This document shows positions 50,797 through 59,786 of a stretch of DNA of 64,000 bases, piece by piece. A program made the position numbers and the translations under genes. Position 1 is the stretch's first letter; each line of letters opens with the position of its first letter. The notes beneath the pieces are model-generated. The model worked only from the letters and a program-made list of their open reading frames with translations, was not told where the DNA came from and ran no database searches. Origin of the DNA: Actinoplanes lobatus. Its GTDB lineage: Bacteria > Actinomycetota > Actinomycetes > Mycobacteriales > Micromonosporaceae. The stretch is from NCBI RefSeq assembly GCF_014205215.1, contig NZ_JACHNC010000001.1, positions 7,126,501-7,190,500 of the forward strand. The letters are read 5' to 3'.

Positions 50797-51735
50797 ATGG
50801 GCCGCTACCTGATCAGGCGGCTGGGCCAGGCGCTGCTCGTCCTCTGGGCGGCCTACAGCCTGTCGTTCGTCCTGCTCAGCGCCCTGCCCGGGGATGCGAT
50901 CAGCAACCGGATCGCGTCCCCCGACTCGGGCCTGACCGGCGAGTCCGGAGCGGTGCTGCTGCGCTACTACGGACTGGACCAGCCACTCTGGGAACAGTAC
51001 CTGCGCGGCATCGGCCGGGCACTGCAGGGTGACCTGGGCCTGTCGCTGCACACCGCGCAGCCGGTGCGGGACCTGCTCGCCGACACGCTACCGAGCACCC
51101 TGGCGCTCACTGGCCTGGCCCTGGTCGTCGGGATCCTGCTGGCCGCGGTGATCGCCCTGGCGATCAACTACCTGCCGTCGGCCCGGGCGCGCGGCCTGTT
51201 CTCCGGTGTGCCCTCGCTGTTCGCCTCGGTACCCACGTTCGTGGTCGGCGTCCTGGCCCTGCAGTACCTCTCCTTCAAGGCCGGCCTGATCCCGTCGGTC
51301 GACGACGGCTCGCTGTCGGCCCTGCTAGCGCCGGCGGTCACGCTCGGGCTGGTGATCGCGGCGCCTCTGGCCCAGGTCTTCGCCGCCTCGATCCGGACCA
51401 CCCGGGCCCAGCCGTTCGTGCACGTGCTGCACGCCAAGGGCGCGGGGGAGGGCTACATCTTCGGCAAGGACGTGCTCCGCAACTCGTCGCTGCCGGTGCT
51501 CACCCTGCTCGGCCTGGCGTGCGGGGAGCTGATCGCCGGGTCGGTGGTGACCGAGTCGGTGTTCGCCCGCGACGGCGTCGGCAACCTGGTCGTCGGCGCG
51601 GTCAACACCCAGGACCTGCCCGTGGTGCAGGGCGTGGTGCTGCTGTCCACCGTGACGTACGTGCTGGTCAACCTGGCCGTCGACGTCGCCTTTCCGTTCA
51701 TCGACCCGCGTGTCCTGGTGGGAGCGACGTCATGA
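50797..51735 (+). CDS. ABC importer permease A (DppB type), system 1
   Basis: 312 residues, about six transmembrane helices. Hallmarks: RYLIRRLGQALLVLWAAYSL, LRYYGLDQPLWEQYLRGIGR, GDLGLSLHTAQPVRDLLADT, LPSTLALTGLAL, and the EAA loop AKGAGEGYIFGKDVLRNSSL before LIAGSVVTESVFARDGVGN. It forms half of the membrane channel. It starts 3 bp after the binding-protein stop and overlaps the next permease (ATGA). Confidence 0.93.
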   Translation: MGRYLIRRLGQALLVLWAAYSLSFVLLSALPGDAISNRIASPDSGLTGESGAVLLRYYGLDQPLWEQYLRGIGRALQGDLGLSLHTAQPVRDLLADTLPSTLALTGLALVVGILLAAVIALAINYLPSARARGLFSGVPSLFASVPTFVVGVLALQYLSFKAGLIPSVDDGSLSALLAPAVTLGLVIAAPLAQVFAASIRTTRAQPFVHVLHAKGAGEGYIFGKDVLRNSSLPVLTLLGLACGELIAGSVVTESVFARDGVGNLVVGAVNTQDLPVVQGVVLLSTVTYVLVNLAVDVAFPFIDPRVLVGATS

Positions 51736-52592
51736 CCCTGATCGCCGAGGCCGACGCGGAGACCCGCACCGCGCCACCACGCCGGCTGCCCCGGTCCATG
51801 GGCCACGTGAGCCTCTATCTCGCGGTGGCGGTGGTCATCGTCGCCCTTCTGTGGGCGATCGCCCCCGGCTTGTTCACCAGCCAAGACCCCCTCGCCGTGC
51901 AGCCGGCGCTGCGATTCCGGCCCCCGTCGGCCGAGCACTGGTTCGGCACCGATCAGCTGGGCCGTGATCTCTACACCCGGGTGGTCTACGGCGCGCGCGC
52001 CTCGCTGACCGGCGCCGGCGTGGCAGTCGCGCTCGCCGTGCTGCTCGGCGTGGTCCTGGGCACGACCGCCGGCTGGTTCGGTGGGGTCACCGACAGCATG
52101 ATCGGCCGCTGCATCGACGTCGTCCTGTCCATCCCCGGTTTCCTGTTCGCGATCACCATCGTCGTGCTACTGGGTTTCGGCATCCTGCAGGCCGCGGTGG
52201 CGGTGGGGCTCACCTCGTCGGCGACGTTCGCCCGGCTGATCCGCTCCGAGGTGCTCAAGGCCCGATCCAGCAACTACGTCGAGGCGGCGGTCACCAGCGG
52301 GGCGGGCACGTTCGCGATCCTGCGGCGGCACGTGCTGCCGAACTCGTTCACGGCGACGCTCGCCTTGATCACCGTCCAGTTCGGCATCGCGATCATCTGG
52401 ATCGCGTCGCTGAGTTTCCTCGGCCTGGGCGCGCAGCCACCGCAGCCGGAGTGGGGCCTGCTGGTCTCTGACGGGCGCAACTACATCGCCAGCCGCGGCT
52501 GGCTGACCCTGTGGCCCGGGCTGACCGTCGTCGCGGTCGTGCTGGCCACCAACCACATCTCCCATCACCTGGGCCGAAGGAGAACGGTTTAA
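51732..52592 (+). CDS. ABC importer permease C (DppC type), system 1
   Basis: 286 residues. Typical text: RPPSAEHWFGTDQLGRDLYT (the HxxGTDxxGRD motif), VVYGARASLTGAGVAVALAV, DVVLSIPGFLFAITIVVLLG, the EAA loop, and IWIASLSFLGLGAQPPQPEW. Partner of the preceding permease. Its stop codon lies at the very edge of an inserted tnpB element (ends GRRRTV, TAA at 52590), so the last one or two codons may differ from the original. The ATPase gene for this system begins 1.4 kb away, beyond the element. Confidence 0.92.
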   Translation: MTLIAEADAETRTAPPRRLPRSMGHVSLYLAVAVVIVALLWAIAPGLFTSQDPLAVQPALRFRPPSAEHWFGTDQLGRDLYTRVVYGARASLTGAGVAVALAVLLGVVLGTTAGWFGGVTDSMIGRCIDVVLSIPGFLFAITIVVLLGFGILQAAVAVGLTSSATFARLIRSEVLKARSSNYVEAAVTSGAGTFAILRRHVLPNSFTATLALITVQFGIAIIWIASLSFLGLGAQPPQPEWGLLVSDGRNYIASRGWLTLWPGLTVVAVVLATNHISHHLGRRRTV

Positions 52593-53818
52593 CGATCCCC
52601 ACGGATGAATCCGGGGGTTTTCCCTCCGGGGCCAGGCCCTGGATTCTCAGCTCGGACCGCACCTGATCCACCATCCCGGAAGGAGGCGATCAAATGTCTC
52701 ACGTCGTCGGCACTGGCACGGTCGCGTTCAGCCGTGGCGAGAATCCGTCTCGCGGCGTTGAGGTCACGGCAGGCGGTGTAACCGCAGGCTGTGCACTCGA
52801 AGATGCGTACGCCCAGTCCGAGGCGGTGATTGGCTCTCTCGCCGCACCCGGAGCAGGTCATCGTGGTGTAGGCGGGCGGCACCAGCACCACCTTCCGGCC
52901 CGCCCGCATGCCACGCTCGACAAGTTCTCGCTTGCACGCGCCGATCGCCGCGTCGGCGGCCTTACGGGCCATCCGCGACTTCGCCAGGAACTTCGGTTTG
53001 AAGTCCTCCACAGCGATCAAACTGTGATGCTCGGTGACGTTCTTCGCCCAGACCCGGGCGTCGTGGGTGTTCTGCCGAGCCGCCTTCTTCGCTACCCGGG
53101 CGGCCTGCCGTTTCGCGGTCTGGTAGCCCTTCGACTGCGGCTGCCCTCTCGGTCGGCGGCGGCGGGCCATCCTGCGCTGGGATTTGGCCAGTTCAGCAGC
53201 GCACCGTTTGCGATGTCCGAGGTGCGGAAGGTCGAACGCGGGATCGGTGGTGGTGGCGGTTACCTTCACACCCCAGTCGATGCCGATGCCGGGCAGGTCC
53301 GCCCCGGGTGTGGTGATCGTGTCCCGACGGACCACGAACGAGGCGTACCAATGCCCGAGGCTGTCACGGTAGACCCGCACGCTGGACGGTTCGGACGGCA
53401 GTTCCCGGGACCAGACGACCGGGATCGTAACCCTACCCGGCAGGCGAAGTCGGCCATCCTTGATCGAGAAGCCCCGAGTCGTGTACTCCAAGCTCGGCAA
53501 CGCGTTCTTGAGTCTCTTGACCTTCGGACGGCCCCGGCCCTTCACCGTGAACGAATGGTCCAGGGCGGTGCCGTAGGTGCGCAGCGTTTGCTGCTGGGCG
53601 ACCTGCGACCCGGCTCGCAGCCAGGCGTTACACCCGCGGGCGTCGGTCAGCAGCTTCGACAGCTTGCCGAACGTCGGCTTCCGGCCGGTCCTCTGCTGGT
53701 GGACGGCTTCGTTCCACAGCCACCGGCAGCGTCCCCACTCGTCGAGAAGTGCGGCCTCCGCGATGCGGCCGGGCCGCAGGCGGTAGGTGTAACGCACCGT
53801 CTCATCCACATCGGACAC
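52589..53818 (-). CDS. tnpB: RNA-guided nuclease TnpB inserted in the ABC operon
   Basis: About 409 residues from GTG 53818 (a TTG at 53836 is also open). RuvC acids: Asp in GIGIDWGVKVTATT, Glu in LIAVEDFKPKF, Asp in YTACRDLNAARRI. The zinc ribbon CSGCGERANHR...FECTACG is complete. It belongs to a different TnpB branch from the other three (N-terminus TVRYTYRLRPGRIAEAALLD). Its 3' end abuts the permease stop, and the right-end hairpin (52597-52618) may encode the omega-RNA end. Confidence 0.93.
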   Translation of the reverse strand: MSDVDETVRYTYRLRPGRIAEAALLDEWGRCRWLWNEAVHQQRTGRKPTFGKLSKLLTDARGCNAWLRAGSQVAQQQTLRTYGTALDHSFTVKGRGRPKVKRLKNALPSLEYTTRGFSIKDGRLRLPGRVTIPVVWSRELPSEPSSVRVYRDSLGHWYASFVVRRDTITTPGADLPGIGIDWGVKVTATTTDPAFDLPHLGHRKRCAAELAKSQRRMARRRRPRGQPQSKGYQTAKRQAARVAKKAARQNTHDARVWAKNVTEHHSLIAVEDFKPKFLAKSRMARKAADAAIGACKRELVERGMRAGRKVVLVPPAYTTMTCSGCGERANHRLGLGVRIFECTACGYTACRDLNAARRILATAERDRASADDVRHLIASFRDGGSGAVRAENPGPGPGGKTPGFIRGDR

Positions 53819-53985
53819 CCTACCCGCGAAGCCCAACGACCCTGGAGACCGTGAAGAGGCATGTGGAGAACCAGCGCAACGTCTGACCAGACGCCTATCC
53901 GCCTTGACGGCGAATGGGCTACCCCTGACCTGCTCCGCAGGCGATCCGTTTCCTCCCCACGGCTAAAGCCGGGGGTTTCCACGGA
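52593..53985. mobile_element. tnpB-only IS605-type element splitting an ABC operon
   Basis: The ends carry similar hairpins: CCCCACGGAT...ATCCGGGGG at about 52598-52618 and CCCCACGGCTAAAGCCGGGG at 53956-53975. A 15-codon trace of tnpA remains at 53839-53886. Removal would bring the permease stop close to the ATPase start, as in the intact parallel operon at 61.6 kb where these genes overlap. Confidence 0.8.
53839..53886 (+). pseudogene. tnpA: tnpA C-terminal scar
   Basis: Plus-strand codons TLETVKRHVENQRNV then TGA resemble the final helix of IS200 TnpA (VxxYIExQ). The catalytic Tyr position is His (CAT at 53860-53862). Everything upstream of tnpA is gone. Confidence 0.6.
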
Positions 53986-53994
53986 AGGCATTCG

Positions 53995-55593
53995 ATGACC
54001 CTGCTGGCCGTCGAGGACCTGACCGTCGGGTACCGGGGGCCGCGCGGCCTCAGCCCGGTCGTGCACCAGGTGTCCTTCCAGGTCGAGCCGGGGCAGGTGC
54101 TCGCCCTTGTCGGTGAGTCGGGCTCCGGCAAGACCACCATCGGGCACGCGATCCTCGGGCTGCTCCCGGGCAACGGCGAGGTGATCGGCGGCCGGATCCG
54201 GTTCCGTGACCAGGAGCTCACCGAACTGTCCGCCAAGGGCTGGCGGGACCTGCGCGGACGGGCGGTCAGCCTGATCCCGCAGGACCCGGGCGTCTCGCTG
54301 GACCCGGTCCGGCCGGTCGGCGCGCAGGTCGAGGATGTTCTGCTACTGCACACCGAGCTGGACGCGGCGGCCCGCCGCAAGCGGGTGCACGAGCTGTTCG
54401 GACAGGTCGGGTTCACCGACGTCGAGCGCCGCTACCGGCAATACCCGCACGAGCTCTCCGGGGGCATGCGGCAGCGGGTACTGATCGCCGCCGCCATCGC
54501 CGCCGACCCCGATCTGATCATCGCCGACGAGCCGACGTCGGGTCTGGACGCGACGGTGCAGAAGCAGGTGCTCGACCTGATCGACGAGTTGCGGGAACGC
54601 AGCGGCACGGCGGTGGTGCTGGTCACGCACGACCTCGGGGTGGCCGCCGACCGGTCCGACCTGATCGGGGTGGTGCAGGACGGCCGTCTCGTCGAGGGCG
54701 GGCCCACCTCCTCGGTGATCACGGCGCCGGTTCATCCGTACACCCGGAAGTTGCTCGACAGCGTGCCGTCCCGGGCCGCCCGGCCGGCGGTCGCCCGGGA
54801 ACCGGGAGGCACCGTGATCGAGGTGCGCGATCTGCGCAAGGTCTTCGGTGACGTGGCCGCGGTCGACGGGGCCTCGTTCGAGGTACGCGCGGGCGAGACC
54901 TTCTCCATCGTCGGCGAGTCCGGCAGTGGCAAGTCGACGACGGCTCGCATTCTGACCGGCCTGACCCGGGCCACCTCGGGCCGCGTGACCGTGCTCGGCA
55001 CCGACGCGACCACGCTGAGCCGCCGCGGGTTTCGGCCGCTGCGCCGCGACGTGCAGATCGTCTACCAGAACCCGTACTCGTCGTTCGACCCGCGTTTCGA
55101 CGTCTTCGACGTGGTCGAGGAGCCGCTGCGGTCGTTCGCGCCGGCCCGGCCGCCGTGGAGACGCCGGGCCGCGCACGAGGACCGGGTGATCGCCGCGCTG
55201 GAGGCGGCCGCGCTGCCGGCCGACTTCGCGAAACGCCACCCGCGTGAGCTGTCCGGCGGCCAGCGTCAGCGGGTCGCCCTCGCCCGCGCGCTGATCCTGG
55301 AGCCGAAGGTGGTGGTGCTGGACGAGCCGATCTCGGCGCTCGACGTGTCGGTCGCCGCGCAGATCCTGGCCCTGCTCCGGCAGTTGCAGCAGGAGCGCGG
55401 GCTCACCTACGTGTTCATCTCGCACGACCTGGCGGTGGTGCGGGCCATCTCGGACCGGGTGGCGGTCATGCGAAAGGGACGCATCGTGGAGCAGGGGCCG
55501 GTCGAGGACGTGTTCGGCAAACCGCAGCACGAGTACACGGTCGGCCTGCTCGACGCCATCGCCGGCCGTGAGCTGCTGGTCGGTGCCCGATGA
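53995..55593 (+). CDS. ABC importer ATPase, two fused domains (DppD-DppF type), system 1
   Basis: 532 residues with two complete nucleotide-binding domains. First: Walker A GESGSGKTTIGHA, signature LSGGMRQR, Walker B LIIADEPTSGLD. Second: GESGSGKSTTARI, LSGGQRQRVALAR, VVVLDEPISALD. Each has the oligopeptide-type C-terminal end (VHPYTRKLL; HEYTVGLLDAI). It powers the permeases encoded at 50.8-52.6 kb, from which it is separated by the tnpB element. GGAAGG lies 7 nt before ATG 53995, at the element border, so the ribosome site may partly derive from it. The stop overlaps the next start (ATGA). Confidence 0.94.
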   Translation: MTLLAVEDLTVGYRGPRGLSPVVHQVSFQVEPGQVLALVGESGSGKTTIGHAILGLLPGNGEVIGGRIRFRDQELTELSAKGWRDLRGRAVSLIPQDPGVSLDPVRPVGAQVEDVLLLHTELDAAARRKRVHELFGQVGFTDVERRYRQYPHELSGGMRQRVLIAAAIAADPDLIIADEPTSGLDATVQKQVLDLIDELRERSGTAVVLVTHDLGVAADRSDLIGVVQDGRLVEGGPTSSVITAPVHPYTRKLLDSVPSRAARPAVAREPGGTVIEVRDLRKVFGDVAAVDGASFEVRAGETFSIVGESGSGKSTTARILTGLTRATSGRVTVLGTDATTLSRRGFRPLRRDVQIVYQNPYSSFDPRFDVFDVVEEPLRSFAPARPPWRRRAAHEDRVIAALEAAALPADFAKRHPRELSGGQRQRVALARALILEPKVVVLDEPISALDVSVAAQILALLRQLQQERGLTYVFISHDLAVVRAISDRVAVMRKGRIVEQGPVEDVFGKPQHEYTVGLLDAIAGRELLVGAR

Positions 55594-56765
55594 GCGCCGA
55601 CCTTGCCGGGATCCGGGCGGTCCTGGCCGAGCTGGCCGAAGGCGCGGGGGAGCGGGACCGCACCGGCGAGCACCCGTACGCGCTGATCCGCAAGCTCGCC
55701 GACGCCGGGTTCGGGCGGCTTCGCGTGCCGCGTGAGTTCGGCGGCCACGACCTGACCCTGCCCGAACTGTTCGAGGTGCTGGCCGAGGCCGGGCAGGCCG
55801 ACTCCAACGTCCCGCAGATCTGGCGCGGCCACTTCACCACCACCGAGATTCTGCGGCGGGAGACCGACCGGGCGGTACGGGAGAAGTGGTTCCGCGCGAT
55901 CGGTGAGGGTGCGGTCTTCGGTAACGCTCAGTCGGAGCCGTCCGCGCTGGCCGCGGAGGGCGTGGTGACCCGGGTGCGAACCGGTGCCGACGGCCGCCGG
56001 CTGGTCAGTGGCACCAAGTTCTACTCGACCGGGGCCCGGTTCGCTGACTGGATCCGGGCCGCGGTCACCGACGACGACGGCGACCGTGGGTTCGTGGTGA
56101 TCTCGGCCCGGCATCCCGGGGTGAAGCACGTCGACGACTGGGACGGCATCGGTCAGCGGCAGACCGGCAGCGGCACCACGATCTTCACGGACGTGCCGGT
56201 CGAGGACCTCGGCGACGTCGGCCGCTACCGGGAGGCGCTGGCCGGGCTCGACTCGTTCGTCCAGATCGTGCACTTGGCCAACCTGGCCGGAATCGCCCGC
56301 AACCTGGTCGCCGAGACCGTCACCCTGGTCCGCCGGCGCACTCGGACCAGCCTGCACGGGCTGACCGAGTCCGCCGCCGAGGACCCCGAGGTGCTGGGCG
56401 TGATCGGCACCCTGCAGGCCCGGCGGCTGGTCGCCGACACGCTGCTGCGGCACGCCGCCGAACGCCTGGAGGCCGCGCACCGCGACGGCGACTTCACCCG
56501 GGCCTACCAGGACACCTCGACCGCACAGATCGCGTCGATCGAGGCCGTCCTGGACGCTGCGGCGATCGCCTTCGACGCCCTGGGCTCGTCGGCCGCCCGC
56601 AGCCCGGTGCACCTGGACCGGCACTGGCGCAACGCCCGCACGCTGGCCTCACACAACCCGGTGATCTACAAGCCGCGGGTGGTCGGCGACTACCTGGTCA
56701 ACGGCCGGGCGCCGGAGCCCGGCTATTACCGGGGCCGTCAGTCCCTGAGCAGCGGCAGCAGCTGA
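55590..56765 (+). CDS. DszC/SfnB-like flavin-dependent monooxygenase (acyl-CoA dehydrogenase fold)
   Basis: 391 residues. N-terminal helices ALIRKLADAGFGRLRVPREF, GGHDLTLPELFEVLAEAGQA, DSNVPQIWRGHFTTTEIL, then the beta domain RRLVSGTKFYSTGARFADWI, DDWDGIGQRQTGSGTTIFTD and C-terminal helices ending RNARTLASHNPVIYKPRVVG. This pattern, with HW-RNARTLASHNP, marks the DszC/SfnB branch, which oxygenates sulfur compounds with reduced FMN. Translationally coupled to the ATPase gene. The 3' end overlaps the convergent LLM gene by 28 bp. Confidence 0.88.
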   Translation: MSADLAGIRAVLAELAEGAGERDRTGEHPYALIRKLADAGFGRLRVPREFGGHDLTLPELFEVLAEAGQADSNVPQIWRGHFTTTEILRRETDRAVREKWFRAIGEGAVFGNAQSEPSALAAEGVVTRVRTGADGRRLVSGTKFYSTGARFADWIRAAVTDDDGDRGFVVISARHPGVKHVDDWDGIGQRQTGSGTTIFTDVPVEDLGDVGRYREALAGLDSFVQIVHLANLAGIARNLVAETVTLVRRRTRTSLHGLTESAAEDPEVLGVIGTLQARRLVADTLLRHAAERLEAAHRDGDFTRAYQDTSTAQIASIEAVLDAAAIAFDALGSSAARSPVHLDRHWRNARTLASHNPVIYKPRVVGDYLVNGRAPEPGYYRGRQSLSSGSS

Positions 56766-57784
56766 TCACCCTGCCGGCGGATCTCCGGGAGGTACGGCGT
56801 GTCGGACAGCACGAAGTGGGTGACGCCGAGACTCCGGTAGCGGCGCAGCGACTTCGCCACATCCTCGGCCGACCCGACCAGCCAGGTGGTGGCCGCGCCG
56901 CCACCACCGAATCTCCCGGGCGTGGTGTAGAGGTTGTCGTCGAGCACCTCGCCGCGGGCGGCCAGGTCGAGCAGCCGCTGCTGGCCGACCGCCTCGCGCC
57001 GCTGCAGGTCACGGGGCGAACCCTGGTTGCGGGCCATCTCGGCCACCTTGGCCTCGGCGTCGGCCCACGCCTGCTCGGTGGTGTCGCGGACCAGCGTGGT
57101 GATCCGCAACCCGAATTCCAGCGGCGCGTGCTCGCGGCCCAGTTCGGCGCTGAGCCGCTTGAGCCGGTCGATGCGCTCGCCGACGCCGTCGAGCGGCTCG
57201 CCCCAGAACAGCTGCACGTCGGCCTCGGTGGCGGCGACCCGCTCGGCCGCCTCGGACGCGCCGCCGAAGTAGAGCCGGGGCGGCTTCGCGATGCGTGGCG
57301 TGACGGTCGAGCCGGTCACCTGGAAGTGCTCGCCGGTGAAGGTGACGTTCTCCTCGGTCCACAACCGGCGGACCAGCCGCAGGAACTCGCGCGTGCGCCC
57401 GTACCGGTCGGCCTGGTCCTTCTCGCTGTCGCCGTAGGCGCCCAGGTCGTCCTTGCCGGAGACGATGTTGACCAGCACCCGGCCGCCGGTGAGGTGCTGC
57501 AGGGTGGCGGCCGCCGACGCGAAGTTGGCCGGCCGCCAGTAGCCCGGCCGAATGGCGATGAGCGGCTGGAACGTGGTGGTCCGGGCGGCCAGCGCGGTGG
57601 CCACGGTGAACGTGTCCGGCCGTCCCCAGCCGGTGCCGAGCAGCGCGCCGCCCCAGCCGTGCTCCTCCAGCGCGCGGGCCTGCCCGGTGAGCGTGTCGAG
57701 GCTGTTGTGGCCCTTCACCACATCGTCGCCGCGGTGTCCGGGCGTGACCTGGTTGGGGATGTACCAGAGGTATTCGCTGCTCAC
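56738..57784 (-). CDS. LLM-class alkanesulfonate monooxygenase (SsuD-like)
   Basis: 348 residues, TIM-barrel bacterial-luciferase-like. Motifs: EYLWYIPNQVTPGHRGDD, VATALAARTTTFQPLIAIRP, GYWRPANFASAAATLQHLTG, GRVLVNIVSGKDDLGAYGDS, PPRLYFGGASEAAERVAATE and VTHFVLSDTPYLPEIRRQGD. SsuD uses FMNH2 and O2 to release sulfite from alkanesulfonates. GTG start at 57784. A CTATA-N5-TATAR site lies 55 bp upstream, between this gene and the divergent binding-protein gene. No flavin reductase gene is seen in the window, so the reductase must be encoded elsewhere. Confidence 0.9.
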   Translation of the reverse strand: MSSEYLWYIPNQVTPGHRGDDVVKGHNSLDTLTGQARALEEHGWGGALLGTGWGRPDTFTVATALAARTTTFQPLIAIRPGYWRPANFASAAATLQHLTGGRVLVNIVSGKDDLGAYGDSEKDQADRYGRTREFLRLVRRLWTEENVTFTGEHFQVTGSTVTPRIAKPPRLYFGGASEAAERVAATEADVQLFWGEPLDGVGERIDRLKRLSAELGREHAPLEFGLRITTLVRDTTEQAWADAEAKVAEMARNQGSPRDLQRREAVGQQRLLDLAARGEVLDDNLYTTPGRFGGGGAATTWLVGSAEDVAKSLRRYRSLGVTHFVLSDTPYLPEIRRQGDQLLPLLRD

Positions 57785-57839
57785 GTAAGCCTCCTGGGCC
57801 TGTTGACGAACGGCGGCGGCGGTAAAAACCCTACTTAAC

Positions 57840-57854
57840 TTATAGGGCTTATAG
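57840..57854. promoter_or_regulatory. Putative shared operator, site 2
   Basis: TTATAGGGCTTATAG (complement CTATAAGCCCTATAA) fits CTATA-N5-TATAR. It lies 55 bp upstream of the LLM monooxygenase start. Confidence 0.5.
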
Positions 57855-57912
57855 GTCTTTGGTCTCCAGTGATCCGTCCTATGTCGCGGGACAGGGTGTT
57901 TTCCTACTGAAC

Positions 57913-57927
57913 CTATAGAGTTTATAG
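57913..57927. promoter_or_regulatory. Putative shared operator, site 3
   Basis: CTATAGAGTTTATAG is a perfect CTATA-N5-TATAG palindrome, 79 bp upstream of the second binding-protein gene. With the preceding C it shares 13 of 16 bases with the complement of site 1. Confidence 0.6.
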
Positions 57928-58006
57928 TCTAGCCAGACCGCGGCCGCCAGCCTGCCGCCGGCCGTCTCTCCTCGCCGCCCGACCCCGATCAAGCTGGGGG
58001 CAGACC

Positions 58007-59734
58007 ATGTCTGAACTTCGCAATTCCATCGAAAATGCCGAGTCCAACCGTCGACGATGGCCCTGGATCGCCGGCGCCGCGGTCCTCGCCGTCCTGCTCG
58101 CCGCCGGCATCGGGTTCGCCGTCACCCGCGGCGGCTCGGGCGCCGAAGCCGCCGGCGACGGTGACGGTGAACCGGTCCGCGGCGGCACCCTGCAGTTCGC
58201 TCTGATCGACTATCAGCGCAGCCCCGACCCCCACTGGGGCACCAACTACGCCGAATCGCTGATCGGCAACAACGTGACCGACAAACTCACCTGGCAGGAC
58301 CCGGACACCGGCGAGATCACCCCGTGGCTCGCCGAATCCTGGGAGTACAACACCGAACTCACCGAGTTCACCTTCCACCTGCGCAAGGACGTCACCTTCA
58401 GCGACGGCACGCCGTTCAACGCCGCCGCGGTCAAGGCGAACTTCGACCAGTACGTGCGCGGTGACCAGAAACTCGGCATCAACCCCAACGGCGCGGTCCT
58501 GCTGTCCGGCTACATCGAGACGAAGACGCCGGACGAGTACACCGCGGTGATCCGCTTCTCCACGCCCCTGGCCAGCTTCCTGCAGGCGTCCTCGTTCACC
58601 GCGAACTCGCAGCCCGGCTTCCTGTCACCGGCCACCCTGAAACTCTCCGACAAGGAGCGCACCGACCCGACCAAGGTGATCGGCACCGGCCCGTTCGTCT
58701 ACGAATCCTGGGAAGAGCAGGTCAAGACCGTCCTGGTCAAGCGCAAGGGCTACAACTGGGCCCCGCCGTCGCTCGACCACCAGGGCGAGGCCTACCTCGA
58801 CAAGGTCGTCTTCAACACCATCCCGGAGGCCAGCGTACGCACCGGTTCGCTCGCATCCGGCACCATCGACGCCACCCTCGACGTCGGCACCACCGACGAG
58901 AAGCCGCTCGCCGACCAGGGCTTCAAAATCATCTCGCGCAGCGTCTCGGGCACCGCCATCTACTTCAACTTCAACTCCCAGCTCTTCCCGACCGACGACA
59001 TCGCCGTCCGCAAGGCCATCCAGCTCGGCTGGGACCGCTCGGCGGTCGAGAAGACGGTGCTCACCGACTCCTACTCGATCGCCACGTCGGTGCTGAACAA
59101 GTCGGTGCAGGGCTACGTCGACTACAGCGGCTCGGTGCTCAAGCACGACCCGGAGCAGGCCAAGAAGCTGCTCGACGACGCCGGATGGAAACCCGGCGCG
59201 GACGGCATCCGGGCCAAGGACGGCAAGCGGCTGCAGGTCAAGCTGCTCGGCATCAGCAACCTGGTGGTCAACAAGCCAGCGTACGAGTCGGTTCAGCAGG
59301 ATCTGCAGAAGATCGGCGTGGACCTGCAGCTGACCGTGGTGCCGATCCCCGACTACGCGGCCCAGGTCGCCAAGGCGAAGACCGACTGGAACGTCACCGC
59401 CGCCAACCGGTCCCGCAACGACCCGGCCGCGCTGAACCTGGTCTACAACCCGAAACTGGGCAACAGCAGCTTCCTCACCCAGGGCGCCTCCACCGGCATC
59501 GACGTCGCCGAGGTCACCGCGGCGCTGGACAACCTCGAGACCACCCTGGACGCGACCAAGCGCGCCGCGTACGCCAAGACCGCGCAGGACCTGCTGGTGG
59601 AGAAGTACGCGCTGGTCAACCCGATCTACAACCCGTCGCAGGTGATCGCCCACGCCGACTACGTGCACGGCATCGTCTTCGACGCCCAGTCGCGCAACCA
59701 CTTCGTCAACGCCTGGAAGAGCAACGGCAAGTGA
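58007..59734 (+). CDS. ABC importer substrate-binding protein (peptide/nickel type), system 2
   Basis: 575 residues. N-terminal RRRWPWIAGAAVLAVLLAAG forms an uncleaved or signal-anchor helix (about 17-40); no lipobox Cys is present, unlike system 1. The SBP_bac_5 domain has GGTLQFALIDYQRSPDPHWG, WQDPDTGEITPWLAESWEYN, TFHLRKDVTFSDGTPFNAAA, GTGPFVYESWEEQ, KHDPEQAKKLLDDAGWKPGA. It feeds the downstream permeases (52-bp gap). It diverges from the LLM gene over a region with two putative operators. Confidence 0.92.
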   Translation: MSELRNSIENAESNRRRWPWIAGAAVLAVLLAAGIGFAVTRGGSGAEAAGDGDGEPVRGGTLQFALIDYQRSPDPHWGTNYAESLIGNNVTDKLTWQDPDTGEITPWLAESWEYNTELTEFTFHLRKDVTFSDGTPFNAAAVKANFDQYVRGDQKLGINPNGAVLLSGYIETKTPDEYTAVIRFSTPLASFLQASSFTANSQPGFLSPATLKLSDKERTDPTKVIGTGPFVYESWEEQVKTVLVKRKGYNWAPPSLDHQGEAYLDKVVFNTIPEASVRTGSLASGTIDATLDVGTTDEKPLADQGFKIISRSVSGTAIYFNFNSQLFPTDDIAVRKAIQLGWDRSAVEKTVLTDSYSIATSVLNKSVQGYVDYSGSVLKHDPEQAKKLLDDAGWKPGADGIRAKDGKRLQVKLLGISNLVVNKPAYESVQQDLQKIGVDLQLTVVPIPDYAAQVAKAKTDWNVTAANRSRNDPAALNLVYNPKLGNSSFLTQGASTGIDVAEVTAALDNLETTLDATKRAAYAKTAQDLLVEKYALVNPIYNPSQVIAHADYVHGIVFDAQSRNHFVNAWKSNGK

Positions 59735-59786
59735 CCGCCGGTGGCCGCCGGGCACACCGGCGGCCACCCCAGCAGAGGGGAGCGTC

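Noticed and set aside
54343..59767. Long minus-strand frames across the ABC ATPase, DszC-like and binding-protein genes
   Set aside because: Antisense shadows of recognised genes with no start context or family match.
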